From Candidatus Solibacter usitatus (GTDB lineage: Bacteria > Acidobacteriota > Terriglobia > Bryobacterales > Bryobacteraceae), in the NCBI GenBank assembly GCA_016213245.1, contig JACRBC010000021.1:1-64000 (forward strand): a stretch of DNA of 64,000 nt. Direction: 5' to 3'. Below, piece by piece: positions 17,736-27,058 of the stretch; within the stretch, counting starts at the first letter, position 1, and each line of letters starts with the position of its first letter. The notes under the pieces are model-generated. The model saw nothing but the letters and a program-made list of their open reading frames with translations. It ran no database searches and had not been told where the DNA came from. The position numbers and the translations under genes are program-made.

Positions 17736-18536
17736 ATGTCAGCGGCAATGTTCGGGTCGATGCTTGTCTATCTCGGATTGCTCGCCGCCGCTGGCGGCAC
17801 TCTTTCGCTGCTTCGGCCTCTGCCCGGTATCCACACCCGCCGCCGTGCCCTCGTCCTCTTCCTCCTCGGGTGGTTCGCCGTCGCCGCGGGTGTTGCTCTT
17901 CCGGCTGGGTTGACTCAGGACGCCGGCCCGCCGTCTGAGTTGGACCGCTTCGTTCCCTCCTACCAGTTCAGCGAATTGCACTCCATTCGCATCCGTGCTC
18001 CGGCCGCGCAGGTCTACCGCGCCATCAAGTCCGTCACGGCCGGCGAGATCTTCCTCTTTCAGACCCTGACCGCGATCCGCAGGCTTGGGCTGCCCGGACC
18101 GGAGTCCATCCTCCATGCCCCGGAGCGCCAGCCGCTGCTCGATGTCGCCACTCGCACCACATTCATCCTGCTGGCCGATCATCCCGGCAGGGAAGTCGTG
18201 ATCGGCACCTTCGTGCAGGCTCCTCCGGGCTGGCGGCGTCAGGGCGGATTGTCCCCGAACGCCTTTCAGGACATACGCGGCCCCGGCTTTGCCGTCGCCG
18301 GCATGAATTTCGTCGTCCGGGACGCCGGACCGGGTGAGTCCATTGTGACCACCGAAACGCGCGTCCACGCCACCGATGCGGCGTCCGCCAGGCGCTTTGC
18401 CGCCTATTGGCGAGTAATCTATCCCGGCAGCGCGCTCATTCGCCGCATGTGGCTGCGCGCCATCGCCCGGCGTGCTGAAACGGCGTCCGTAGACACGCAG
18501 AAAGGGCGGCCCGCTGGGGCCGCCCTTGCCCGGTGA
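17736..18536 (+). CDS. Membrane-anchored protein with SRPBCC/START-like domain
   Basis: The 266-residue protein begins with two hydrophobic segments (about 5-27 and 38-58). A soluble domain follows: IRIRAPAAQVYRAIKSV (about 84-100), then strands and a long C-terminal helix, the layout of an SRPBCC lipid-binding fold. No catalytic residues are expected and the ligand is unknown. The last codons include a perfect GC hairpin (18502-18527), so the C-terminus KGRPAGAALAR is encoded by what looks like the transcription terminator. Confidence 0.7.
   Translation: MSAAMFGSMLVYLGLLAAAGGTLSLLRPLPGIHTRRRALVLFLLGWFAVAAGVALPAGLTQDAGPPSELDRFVPSYQFSELHSIRIRAPAAQVYRAIKSVTAGEIFLFQTLTAIRRLGLPGPESILHAPERQPLLDVATRTTFILLADHPGREVVIGTFVQAPPGWRRQGGLSPNAFQDIRGPGFAVAGMNFVVRDAGPGESIVTTETRVHATDAASARRFAAYWRVIYPGSALIRRMWLRAIARRAETASVDTQKGRPAGAALAR
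18502..18527. terminator. GC hairpin, probable bidirectional terminator inside the end of a CDS
   Basis: The arms aagggcggccc and gggccgccctt form a perfect 11-bp stem with a gctg loop. It ends seven bases before the TGA of the 17736-18536 gene and 25 bp before the stop of the convergent TonB-receptor gene. Its flanking A and T residues would give a short U run in either direction. Confidence 0.7.
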
Positions 18537-18551
18537 TTGGCGTGAAGCGCT

Positions 18552-21500
18552 CTACCAGTAGGCCTTGATGCCGATCTGGATCTGGCGCGGGTAGCCGTTC
18601 TGATCCGACGCCTGGTTCGGGAACATGGAGCCGAAGTTGGCGTCGTCAGGATTGGTGATGAAGCCGTTGTTACGGCCGTAGAAGTTGTGGTTCAGGAGGT
18701 TGAACGCCTCCAGGCGGAACTGCACCCTGAGCCGCTCGGTGACGTTCGTCATCTTGTTGAGCGACGCGTCCATGGTGAAGGCATGGTGCTTGCGGATCTG
18801 GCCGGAGCGCGACGGCGTGTAGCGCGGAGCGTAGCCGGCGGTTTGCAGCCAGACGTAGTTCGAAGGATCGGCGCCGCAGCCCTTGGCGATGGAGTAGGCC
18901 TGCGGGGCAATGGACCCGTCGTTCTGCTGTCGCAGCACGCAGGGGTTCCAGCCGCGCACCTGGTGAGCCTTCCAGTCCGTGGAACCGTCCCAACCGCCGC
19001 CGGGCGTGCGCGGATCCTTCAGCATGATCACGTTACCCGGAAGGTCGTTCGGCTCGCCGGAGCTGTTGTTGTAGTAGGTGGTGAACTGCCAGCCCGAGAT
19101 GAGCCGGCTGGCGAAACCGTTGCCGCTGTTCCCCCACTTCTGGCCCTGGCCAAAGGGGAGTTGGTAGACGGTGTTGAACTTGAAGATGTGGGCCCGGTCG
19201 TTGAAGTACAGACCCTGCTGGTTCACATTGGCGAAGGCGTCGTTGTAGCCCCAGCGCTCCAGCATCTTGCTCCAGGTGTAGTTGGCCATGAGGGTGAGGT
19301 TGCGGCCCATCCTCCGGTTGTAGTTGATCTGCAGCGAGTTGTACCAGATCTTCGAGGTGTTGCGGCCCTGTTCCAGCAGATCGCCGTTGAACTGCGGGAA
19401 GGGGCGGTTTATCTGGTACTGAGAGACTGTGTTGGCCGTATAGAAGGCGGTGCCGGCAAAGGCGGGCAGACTCCTGAAGGGGTTTGTCACCTGGCTGTCG
19501 CAGAACACCGGGCTGCCGCCCTCCTGGAGGTTGCACTTCTTGCGGAAGTCCAGCGAAGGGATGTTGAAGTTTCTCTGGTCGTTGGCGCCGATGGTGCGGC
19601 TGCCGACGTAGGAGAGATCGAGCGTCGAGGTGGACGACATCTGGTACTGGAAGCCGTAGGAGAATTGATGGACGTACGGCGTCCGGAACTTCTCGCCATT
19701 AAACCAGTTGTTGTTGCGGCCGACGAAGGTGGCAGCGCCGAGGCTGGAACCGGTCGGCGTGTTGACGCTGCTGGGGTAGGGGTTGGAAAGGACGTTGGCA
19801 ACCGGCGTGCGGTTGCCGTCGTTGCTGACCACCATTGGGGTGGTGGTGGCGAAGCCGGCGGTCTGCAGGTAGTCGTTGTTGGGGTTCATCGAGTAGATGC
19901 CCCAGCCGCCGCGCATCACCAACTTGCTGTTGATCTGGTAGGCCGCGCCGAAGCGGGGCTGCCAGTTATTCAGGTCGTTGTTGGACGCGAGGCGGGGGAC
20001 GCCGTTGGCGCCGGCGAAGCGGAAGCCGCCCTTGAGCGTGGAGATCTGCGGATAGAGGGCGAGCATGCTGGCCGGAATCTGGGAGACGATCGGGCTGGCC
20101 GCCGCGGAGTCGAAGCCGCGGTTGATGCGGTTGTACTTCTCCGACGCCGCCCCATTGTAATCCCAGCGCAAGCCGACATTGACGGTCAGTTTGCGGCTCA
20201 CCTTCCAGTCGTCCTGGAAGTAAGGCGCAAAGTACCACTGCTGGAAGAACGGGTACAGAGGATAGTTCGAGTACGCCGCGTCATTCTGCAGGCCGAGGAG
20301 GAAGCTGGCGTAGGAGTCGCCCGCATTGGCTTCGCCCTGGTTGAACAGCCGCTGCGTCCAGTTCCTGGTGGCGCGGAAGTACAGGATGGAGCCGGAGTTC
20401 TGCTGGATGAAGTGGATGCGGCGGATGTCGCCGCCGAACTTCATCGTGTGCGCGCCTAGGATCTTCGTCACGTTGGACATGATCCCGTAGTTGTTGGTGA
20501 TGTTGATGCCCTGGTAGCGGCCGAGCGTGGAGTAGCCATCAAACGTCCACTCGCCGAAGTACGTCGGGCTGGGGAGCCTGCTGACGAGCGACGAGGGCAG
20601 GCCGAGCGAGGTCAGGTCGAAGCCGGTGTTGGCCTGGCCGCGGCCGGTCTCGATGAAGCGGTTGTAGGAGGCGCGCACATTGAGGATGAGAGTCGGCGAG
20701 AGGGTGCTGACCCAGTCCGCCACGTAGGCGTCGTTGATGCGCTGGAAGGGCTGCTGGCCATTGGTCCCGGGCTTGTTGTCGATGTTGTTGACGGCGCGGT
20801 CTTCCGTGCGGTCGTTGGAGGCGTGGCGGAAGAAGGCGCGGTGCTTGTCGCCGAAGTTCCAGTCGAATTTGAGGATGAGGTTGTAGAACTTATCCTTGGC
20901 GGCATACTCGCGGTTGAGATTGTTGGTGTTGGAGTAGTTCACCCCGGCGGTCCTGGCGTTGGGCGCCGGCATATAGGCGGTGACGGCCTTGGCGACCGGA
21001 TTGATCATGCTGGCGGGGATCATGTTGCCGGCGAATGGCGTGCGCACCGGGTTGCCGTTGGCGTCGGTGGTGGCGTTGAAGGGATTGTAGATGGTGATGG
21101 GCTGGCCGTTGCCTTGCACGAGCTTGGAGAAGTCGCCAGTGCGCATCTCGGGCTCGGGGTAGGAGTTCTGGAGGAACTGAGGCCACTTTTCCCGGTAGTT
21201 CTCGAAGCTGCCGAGGTAGAAGAGCTTCACCGTGCCGTCCTTCTTGAGGAGCTTGGGCAGATAGACCGGGCCTTCCACCTGGAATCCGTACTGGTCCAGA
21301 GTGTGGTCCGGGCGCTTGCCGCCGGTGGAGTTGCTCTGGAAGGTGTTGGCATCGAGAGGCCGCCGGCGCATGAACTCCCAGCCGGTGGCGTGGAACTGGT
21401 TGGTGCCACTCTTGAGGACGACGTTGAAGACGCCGCCGCCGGTCTTGCCGTATTGCGCGTCGTAGGAGTTCTGCTGCACGCTGAACTCCTGCACGGCGTC

Positions 21501-22145
21501 GACGATGGGCACGTAGGCGATGTTGTTGCCGCCCGCCTGCCCGTTGTTGGGAGCGCCGTCCATCAGGAACTCGTTATTGGACTGGCGGCCGCCGTTGACC
21601 GACCACTCGGCGATGGCGCCGTTGTCGAAGGGGCGCTGCCAGATGGCCGCGCCGCGGAAGGTGACGCCGGACATCATCGACCCGAGGATGTACGGATTGC
21701 GCGAGTTCAACGGCATTTCCGCGACCTGCGTCGTGCTGATGGTGGCGACGCGGCTGGCTGTCTGGGTTTCGAGCGCCGCCGATTCGGCCGTGACGTTGAT
21801 GGATTCGGTGACGGCGCCGACTTCCAGCACAACGTCGATACCAAGCACCCTGCCGACTTCGAGCGTGAGGTTTTCGCGGTTGTACTGCTTGAAGCCCGCC
21901 GCGGTCACGGTCAGTTTGTACTGGCCGGGCCGCAGGAAGGGGATTGTGTAGGTTCCGGCAGAGTCAGTGGTGGCGTTGGAAGTTTCATTGTTCGCCACGT
22001 TGACGGCCTGGAGTTTAGCGTTCGGGACGGCGCCACCGCTGGCGTCGAGCACACGTCCCGAGATGGTAGCGCGGAACTCTTGCGCCGGAGCGAACATCGC
22101 TGCCAGGCACAAAAATACGAGAACAGATACAAGTCTCTTTCTCAC
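18552..22145 (-). CDS. TonB-dependent receptor, Oar/carboxypeptidase-regulatory type
   Basis: The product is 1197 residues from GTG 22145. A signal peptide (about 1-22, ending APAQ) is followed by a carboxypeptidase-regulatory-like beta domain (about 28-105, GRVLDASGGAVPNA). A plug domain (about 110-260, with PLNSRNPYILG and VNGGRQSNNEFLMDG) leads into a long outer-membrane beta barrel ending in an aromatic residue (KAYW). Proteins of this type are plentiful in acidobacteria and probably import large substrates such as glycan fragments; the ligand is unknown. The frame stays open for 24 codons upstream, but GTG 22145 starts the signal peptide directly and has caggggg upstream. The divergent ASPIC gene starts 84 bp away. 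Confidence 0.9.
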   Translation of the reverse strand: MRKRLVSVLVFLCLAAMFAPAQEFRATISGRVLDASGGAVPNAKLQAVNVANNETSNATTDSAGTYTIPFLRPGQYKLTVTAAGFKQYNRENLTLEVGRVLGIDVVLEVGAVTESINVTAESAALETQTASRVATISTTQVAEMPLNSRNPYILGSMMSGVTFRGAAIWQRPFDNGAIAEWSVNGGRQSNNEFLMDGAPNNGQAGGNNIAYVPIVDAVQEFSVQQNSYDAQYGKTGGGVFNVVLKSGTNQFHATGWEFMRRRPLDANTFQSNSTGGKRPDHTLDQYGFQVEGPVYLPKLLKKDGTVKLFYLGSFENYREKWPQFLQNSYPEPEMRTGDFSKLVQGNGQPITIYNPFNATTDANGNPVRTPFAGNMIPASMINPVAKAVTAYMPAPNARTAGVNYSNTNNLNREYAAKDKFYNLILKFDWNFGDKHRAFFRHASNDRTEDRAVNNIDNKPGTNGQQPFQRINDAYVADWVSTLSPTLILNVRASYNRFIETGRGQANTGFDLTSLGLPSSLVSRLPSPTYFGEWTFDGYSTLGRYQGINITNNYGIMSNVTKILGAHTMKFGGDIRRIHFIQQNSGSILYFRATRNWTQRLFNQGEANAGDSYASFLLGLQNDAAYSNYPLYPFFQQWYFAPYFQDDWKVSRKLTVNVGLRWDYNGAASEKYNRINRGFDSAAASPIVSQIPASMLALYPQISTLKGGFRFAGANGVPRLASNNDLNNWQPRFGAAYQINSKLVMRGGWGIYSMNPNNDYLQTAGFATTTPMVVSNDGNRTPVANVLSNPYPSSVNTPTGSSLGAATFVGRNNNWFNGEKFRTPYVHQFSYGFQYQMSSTSTLDLSYVGSRTIGANDQRNFNIPSLDFRKKCNLQEGGSPVFCDSQVTNPFRSLPAFAGTAFYTANTVSQYQINRPFPQFNGDLLEQGRNTSKIWYNSLQINYNRRMGRNLTLMANYTWSKMLERWGYNDAFANVNQQGLYFNDRAHIFKFNTVYQLPFGQGQKWGNSGNGFASRLISGWQFTTYYNNSSGEPNDLPGNVIMLKDPRTPGGGWDGSTDWKAHQVRGWNPCVLRQQNDGSIAPQAYSIAKGCGADPSNYVWLQTAGYAPRYTPSRSGQIRKHHAFTMDASLNKMTNVTERLRVQFRLEAFNLLNHNFYGRNNGFITNPDDANFGSMFPNQASDQNGYPRQIQIGIKAYW

Positions 22146-22229
22146 TTGGACCCCCTGCAAGTTCTTCTTCTGCCGCGAGGCGCTACGCGGCGCCCCGCTG
22201 GAAAGCGATACTATCACAGAAACGGACCG

Positions 22230-23834
22230 ATGCGAGCACTAATTGCAATCGCTTGCTTTTTCTCTTCGCCAGCCTGGAGCCAGAGCCCCTTTTCCCAGCA
22301 GCAGACATCTATCCGGTTCATTCTAAAGAACTCCCAATCTCCCGAGAAGCACCAGATCGAGACCATGCCCGGCGGCGTGGCTGTCTTTGACTACGACAAC
22401 GACGGCCGGCCCGACATCTTCTTCGTCAACGGCGCCCTGCAACCCTCCCTCGGCAAGTCCGGCCCCGACTGGTACAACCGCCTCTACCGCAACCTCGGCG
22501 ACTGGCAGTTCGAAGATGTCACCGAAACGGCCGGGCTCCGCGGCGAGGGCTACGGCATGGGTGTGGCCGCCGCCGACTACGACAACGACGGCTGGACCGA
22601 CCTGCTGGTCACCAGCGTCGGCTTCAGCCGCCTCTACCGCAACCGCGGCGATGGCACCTTTGAAGACGTCACCGCCAAAGCCCGTATCCCCGCCACGGGC
22701 TGGCCCATCTCCGCCGGCTGGTTCGACTACGACAACGACGGCCGGCTCGACCTCTTCATCGTCAACTACTGCGTCTGGAATCCGGCCACCGAGCCCTTCT
22801 GCGGCGACCTCAAAGCCGGCTACCGCACCTACTGCCACCCCAAGTACTACGAAGGGCTTCCCAACACGCTCCTCCACAACAACGGGGACGGTACCTTCAG
22901 CGATGTTTCCAGGGAGTCCGGGGTCGGCGCCAAACCCGGCAAGGGCATGGCCGTCGCCTTCGCCGACTATAACGGCGATGGCCGCATCGACGCGCTGGTG
23001 ACCAACGACACCGCGCCGAACTTCCTCTTCCGCAACGACGGCGCCGGCCGCTTCACCGAGGTCGGCCTACCCGCCGGCGTGGCCATCATCGACGACGGCA
23101 AGGTGCTCTCCTCCATGGGCGCCGAGTTCAAGGATCTCGACAACGACGGCCGTCCGGACATTTTCGTCACCGCCCTCGCCAACGAGACCTTTCCCTACTT
23201 CCGCAACCTCGGCGCCGGGCTCTTCGAGGACCTCACCTACCGCAGCCGCATCGGCGCCGCCTCCATTCCGCACAGCGGCTGGAGCGCCGGCGTCTTCGAC
23301 TTCGACAACGACGGCTGGAAGGACATCTTCGCCGCCAATGGCGACGTCCAGGACAACACCGAGGTGTTCTCCAACCGCGCCTCCAAGCAGCGCAACCAAC
23401 TCTTCCGGAACAGGGGGGACGGCACATTTGAAAGCACCCTGCTTGGCAGCGCGGCCCAGCACCGCGGCGCCGCCTTCGGCGATCTCGACGGCGACGGCCG
23501 CATCGACGCCGTGGTCACCCGGCTGAACGAACCCGCCGTGGTCTATCGCAACACCTCGGGCGAGGGCAACCTCTGGCTGGGCGTGAAACTGATCGGCAGG
23601 AAGAGCAACCGCGACGCCATCGGCGCCCGGATTCGCGTCGTCGTAGGCGGCCGGGAGCAGTTCTGGACCGTCTCCACGGCCGGCGGCTACCTCAGTTCCA
23701 ACGAGAAGACGGCCCACTTCGGCCTTGGCAAAGCCCAAAGGGCCGAAGTCGTGGAAGTCGCCTGGCCAGCCGGCGGCAAGACGGTGTTGAAAGACGTCAA
23801 GGCTGGCCGTGTCATCACTGTGGCGGAGGAGTGA
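22230..23834 (+). CDS. Secreted FG-GAP/VCBS repeat protein with ASPIC/UnbV C-terminus
   Basis: A 534-residue secreted protein with a signal peptide (about 1-18). At least seven calcium-loop repeats of the form D-x-D-x-D-G-x-x-D are visible, for example DYDNDGRPDIFF, DYNGDGRIDALV and DLDGDGRIDAVV, consistent with a seven-bladed propeller. The C-terminus (about 445-530) matches the ASPIC/UnbV domain, with GARIRVVVGG and GGYLSSNE. The family is related to CRTAC1 and is common in acidobacteria; its biochemical role is not established. ATG 22230 begins the signal peptide, and the longer upstream open frame is antisense to the TonB receptor. The 3' end overlaps the convergent TPR gene by 20 bp. Confidence 0.9.
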   Translation: MRALIAIACFFSSPAWSQSPFSQQQTSIRFILKNSQSPEKHQIETMPGGVAVFDYDNDGRPDIFFVNGALQPSLGKSGPDWYNRLYRNLGDWQFEDVTETAGLRGEGYGMGVAAADYDNDGWTDLLVTSVGFSRLYRNRGDGTFEDVTAKARIPATGWPISAGWFDYDNDGRLDLFIVNYCVWNPATEPFCGDLKAGYRTYCHPKYYEGLPNTLLHNNGDGTFSDVSRESGVGAKPGKGMAVAFADYNGDGRIDALVTNDTAPNFLFRNDGAGRFTEVGLPAGVAIIDDGKVLSSMGAEFKDLDNDGRPDIFVTALANETFPYFRNLGAGLFEDLTYRSRIGAASIPHSGWSAGVFDFDNDGWKDIFAANGDVQDNTEVFSNRASKQRNQLFRNRGDGTFESTLLGSAAQHRGAAFGDLDGDGRIDAVVTRLNEPAVVYRNTSGEGNLWLGVKLIGRKSNRDAIGARIRVVVGGREQFWTVSTAGGYLSSNEKTAHFGLGKAQRAEVVEVAWPAGGKTVLKDVKAGRVITVAEE

Positions 23835-24522
23835 GGCGCACTGTGAGCTTGGCCAGCAGCAGTCCGGCGGCCTCGTGTCCTGGTTGGAGCGCCACGGCGC
23901 GTTCCAGCGCCGCCACCGCCTCCCGGATGCGGCCGCTTTGAGAGTACGCCAGTCCGAGCACGTAGCGCGATTCGGCCGATTCGGGCTGCTGCGCCGCTTC
24001 CAGCAGCCGTACCGCCTCCGGCGCGCGCCCCTGCCGGATGAGGAACCGGCCGTAGCCGATCGAGGCCTGCTGCTGCGCCGCATCCCTGCGTGCCAGCGCG
24101 GCGCGGAAGCCGGCCTCGGCCGCCCGCTCCTCTCCCAGCGCCTCGCGGCACTGCGCCATCGCCGTCTCCGCCCGGCCCTTCACCGGGTCGACACGCAACG
24201 CGGTGGCCAGCGGCGTCAGGGCCTCCCGGTAGCGATCCGTCGCATACAGGTTCCGGCCCAGGTAGTAACAGGCGTCTTCCAGTCCCGGCGCCAGCTTGCA
24301 GGCCTTGCTGAAGGGCTCGATGGAGTCGTGCAACAGCTCCATTGAGGCGAAAGCCACGCCCACCGCCTTCCAATACTGCGCGTTGGCGGGATCCAGCCCG
24401 GCGGCTCGCTGGAAATGGGGGAGCGCCTCGGCCGCCCGCCCCTGCCCGATCAGGGACGAGCCGCGCTGATAGGCTTCACGAGCCTCGGGCGGTGCGAGCA
24501 GTAGGAAGACAAGCGCCAGCAA
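23815..24522 (-). CDS. Secreted TPR-repeat protein
   Basis: A 235-residue protein with a short hydrophobic leader and about five tetratricopeptide repeats (for example ALPHFQRAAGLDPANAQYWKA around 33-53), predicting a protein-binding solenoid outside the cytoplasm. The only start codon close to the leader is TTG 24522, twelve bases after the stop of the permease gene. It is the last gene of the membrane fusion protein/permease operon, so it may be an accessory subunit of that exporter (inference). It ends tail-to-tail with the ASPIC gene, overlapping it by 20 bp. Confidence 0.78.
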   Translation of the reverse strand: MLALVFLLLAPPEAREAYQRGSSLIGQGRAAEALPHFQRAAGLDPANAQYWKAVGVAFASMELLHDSIEPFSKACKLAPGLEDACYYLGRNLYATDRYREALTPLATALRVDPVKGRAETAMAQCREALGEERAAEAGFRAALARRDAAQQQASIGYGRFLIRQGRAPEAVRLLEAAQQPESAESRYVLGLAYSQSGRIREAVAALERAVALQPGHEAAGLLLAKLTVRLTPPPQ

Positions 24523-24534
24523 GCTGATTCGAGT

Positions 24535-25788
24535 TTACTCCGTGCGCAGCGCTTCCGAGGGGTCCAGCCGCGAGGCGCGGATCGCCGGAATCATGCCGCT
24601 CGCCAGCCCCACCAGCAGCAACACACAGAATGAAACGAGCACGGTCAGCGGCTGCACCGCCAGCACCAGGTCGCCCTTGCCCGTCGTGTCTTCAAACAGG
24701 CCGCTCAGCATCGGTAACGGGGGGATCACCCAGGCCACCGCATAAGATAGCGCCACGCCCACGGCGCCGCCGGACAACGTCAAGAACAGCGCTTCGGCCA
24801 TGAACTGCCCCGCAATGTGCCTGCGCCGCGCGCCCAGCGCCCGCCGCAGCCCGATCTCCCGCGTCCGCTCGTTCACGCTCACCAGCAGGATGTTCATCAG
24901 CCCGATGCCCCCGATGGCCAGCGTCAGCAGCCCGATGAACAGCAGCAGCACCTGTAATCCGATCGTCAGCCCGTCGATGATCGGACGCAGGTTCGACGTC
25001 CCGAAGTGCGTCACGGCGCGCTTGTCGCCCGGGTTGAAACTGAAGCGCTTGGCCATGGCCGCCCGCAGTTGCTCCAGCGCCTTTTCCTCGTAGATGGGCG
25101 CAATTGGCTGGATCACCAGATTGGAGGGGTAGCGCGCGTTCCACAAGTCGGCCGCCGAATCGTACGGGATGAACGCCGAGCGCTCGTCAGGCCCGTAGTA
25201 GTTGCCGAATTGCAGCTTGCGGTCCATGATGCCGACGACGTGAAAGCGCACGCCCTGGATCGTTACCGTCTCGCCGATCGCCGGCCGTCCCGAGAAGAGC
25301 TTCTCCTTCAGCCAGCCTCCCAGGAACACCACCCTGCGCCTCTCGGAAAGATCGTCGCGAGTGATCCAGCGGCCCTCCATCGGGATTTCGTTGCGGATGT
25401 CGCCGTACTCGACGCAGACGCCGCGGATGGGCGCCGATGCCGTCCGGTCCTGATAGGAAATCCCCACCCGCCGAATCGTTTCCGGACAGATCTTCCGGAT
25501 CAGCGGCGACTCCGCCTGGTAGGTCTCCAGGTCCGCCAGGTCGAAGCGAATCCGGCGCCCGGCGCGCTCCCCGCCGGCCTGCTCGCTGGTCTGTCCCGGA
25601 AAAACCACCACCGCGGACTTGGAAAAATTCTGGAACGTCCTCACCATCAGCGTCCGGAACCCGTCCCCATACGCCATCAGTAGCGTCACCGCCGCAATGC
25701 CCCAGACAATGCCCAGCATCGTCAGCAGGCTGCGCGCCGGATTCCTCCGCAGCGAGTCCCAGGCCTGGACGATCACCTCTCGCAGCAC
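24535..25788 (-). CDS. MacB/FtsX-type ABC transporter permease (second copy)
   Basis: The 417-residue protein has one N-terminal membrane helix (about 20-42) and a large periplasmic MacB_PCD-like domain (about 45-260). Three C-terminal helices form the FtsX domain, with VNERTREIGLRRALGARR (about 307-324) as the family signature. These permeases work as mechanotransmitters that drive periplasmic export rather than lipid-bilayer transport. No ATP-binding domain is present here or in neighbouring genes. It lies six bases after the related permease gene. Confidence 0.9.
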   Translation of the reverse strand: MLREVIVQAWDSLRRNPARSLLTMLGIVWGIAAVTLLMAYGDGFRTLMVRTFQNFSKSAVVVFPGQTSEQAGGERAGRRIRFDLADLETYQAESPLIRKICPETIRRVGISYQDRTASAPIRGVCVEYGDIRNEIPMEGRWITRDDLSERRRVVFLGGWLKEKLFSGRPAIGETVTIQGVRFHVVGIMDRKLQFGNYYGPDERSAFIPYDSAADLWNARYPSNLVIQPIAPIYEEKALEQLRAAMAKRFSFNPGDKRAVTHFGTSNLRPIIDGLTIGLQVLLLFIGLLTLAIGGIGLMNILLVSVNERTREIGLRRALGARRRHIAGQFMAEALFLTLSGGAVGVALSYAVAWVIPPLPMLSGLFEDTTGKGDLVLAVQPLTVLVSFCVLLLVGLASGMIPAIRASRLDPSEALRTE

Positions 25789-25794
25789 GGCGCT

Positions 25795-27054
25795 TCAGCC
25801 TCCCGCCTCGAAGCGCAACGCTTCAATCGGATCGATCGATGCTGCCCGCTGGGCCGGGTACAGCGCCGAAAGAAACGCCACCAGCCCCAGCAACCCCACG
25901 CACGCCGCGCCCACCTGCCAGGTGGCCCACAGCCCGGCGAAATACTGCGGCATCGGCAGCTTGTTCACGAAGTGACACACGGTGTGCGCAAACACCATGC
26001 CCACCGCGCCGCTGAAAAACACGATGATCGACGTCTCCAGGAAGAACATCATGAGGATCTCGCGCCGCGTCGCGCCCACCGCTTTCCTCAGCCCGATCTC
26101 CCGCGTCCGCTCCCGCACCGCCACCAGCATCACGTTCATCGTGCCGATGCCGCCCAGCAGCAGCGTCACCACGCCCATCGCCCCCAGGAAGTACTTCATG
26201 CCGTCGGTCATCGTCGCGAATGCACGCGACTCCTTCACCGTGTCCCACACCATCGCCGCTTCCTTGTCCGCGGGATCGAAGCCGTGGATGCGCCCCAGCC
26301 CGCGCCGCACCTGCGCCAGGCACTCCTCGTGCACCTCCAGCGACTTGGCCTTGACGATGAGCTGGTCGATCGTCTGCGACGGATAGGGTGGCGGCTGCGG
26401 CAGGTCGCGGATCATCGCGCCATAAGGCACAAACACCTTGTTCACGTCCCTGCCGTCGTAACTCGAGTCCTGCTCCTTGGTCTCCATCACTCCGATGACC
26501 TGATACGGGATTCCGGAAACCGTAATCGTTTTGCCGACAGCCCCGCGCTGGCTGAAAAGCTGCTTGCGCACGTCGCTGCCCAGGAACGCCACGCGCCGGC
26601 CCTGGTGATCGTCCTCCCAACTGAAGAAACGCCCCTCGGCGGCCGGCAGGTGACGCATCTTCTGATACGGCGGCTGCGAGCCGCTCACAAGAAAACTGCC
26701 GGTGTTGTAGTCGCTGCGCACCGCCACCGCGCCCCGCGTCAGCTCGGGCATGATGAATTCGCATGCCGGGCACTGCGGCCCCAGCAGCAGGTGATCCCGG
26801 ATGCTCCACATCACCCGCCGGCCGGCTCGTTCGCCCCCCGCCTGCAGCGATGTCCGCCCAGGGAAGGCGATGATGATGTTCTCGCCGAACTGCGCCGCCA
26901 CCCGCCGCTGCCCCTCCCGCAGTCCGTCTCCGGCGCCCGTCATCAGCGTGATCGACACCACGCCCCACATCAGCCCGAACATCGTCAGCCCCGCCCGCAG
27001 CTTGTGGGCCAGCAGCGTCCCGATCGTGTCGGCGATGAGGTCCCGGAAGGTCAA
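25795..27054 (-). CDS. MacB/FtsX-type ABC transporter permease (first copy)
   Basis: A 419-residue paralogue of the next gene with the same arrangement: an N-terminal helix (about 18-40), a periplasmic domain, and three FtsX helices. The signature VRERTREIGLRKAVGATRREI lies near 312-332. The two permeases probably form a heterodimer. The gene starts four bases after the membrane fusion protein stop, which supports one polycistronic message. The ATPase must be supplied from elsewhere in the genome. Confidence 0.9.
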   Translation of the reverse strand: MTFRDLIADTIGTLLAHKLRAGLTMFGLMWGVVSITLMTGAGDGLREGQRRVAAQFGENIIIAFPGRTSLQAGGERAGRRVMWSIRDHLLLGPQCPACEFIMPELTRGAVAVRSDYNTGSFLVSGSQPPYQKMRHLPAAEGRFFSWEDDHQGRRVAFLGSDVRKQLFSQRGAVGKTITVSGIPYQVIGVMETKEQDSSYDGRDVNKVFVPYGAMIRDLPQPPPYPSQTIDQLIVKAKSLEVHEECLAQVRRGLGRIHGFDPADKEAAMVWDTVKESRAFATMTDGMKYFLGAMGVVTLLLGGIGTMNVMLVAVRERTREIGLRKAVGATRREILMMFFLETSIIVFFSGAVGMVFAHTVCHFVNKLPMPQYFAGLWATWQVGAACVGLLGLVAFLSALYPAQRAASIDPIEALRFEAGG

Positions 27055-27058
27055 GGCG

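Noticed and set aside
20823-22229. Upstream extension of the ASPIC/UnbV frame by 469 codons
   Set aside because: The extension is antisense to the TonB receptor; the signal peptide begins at ATG 22230.
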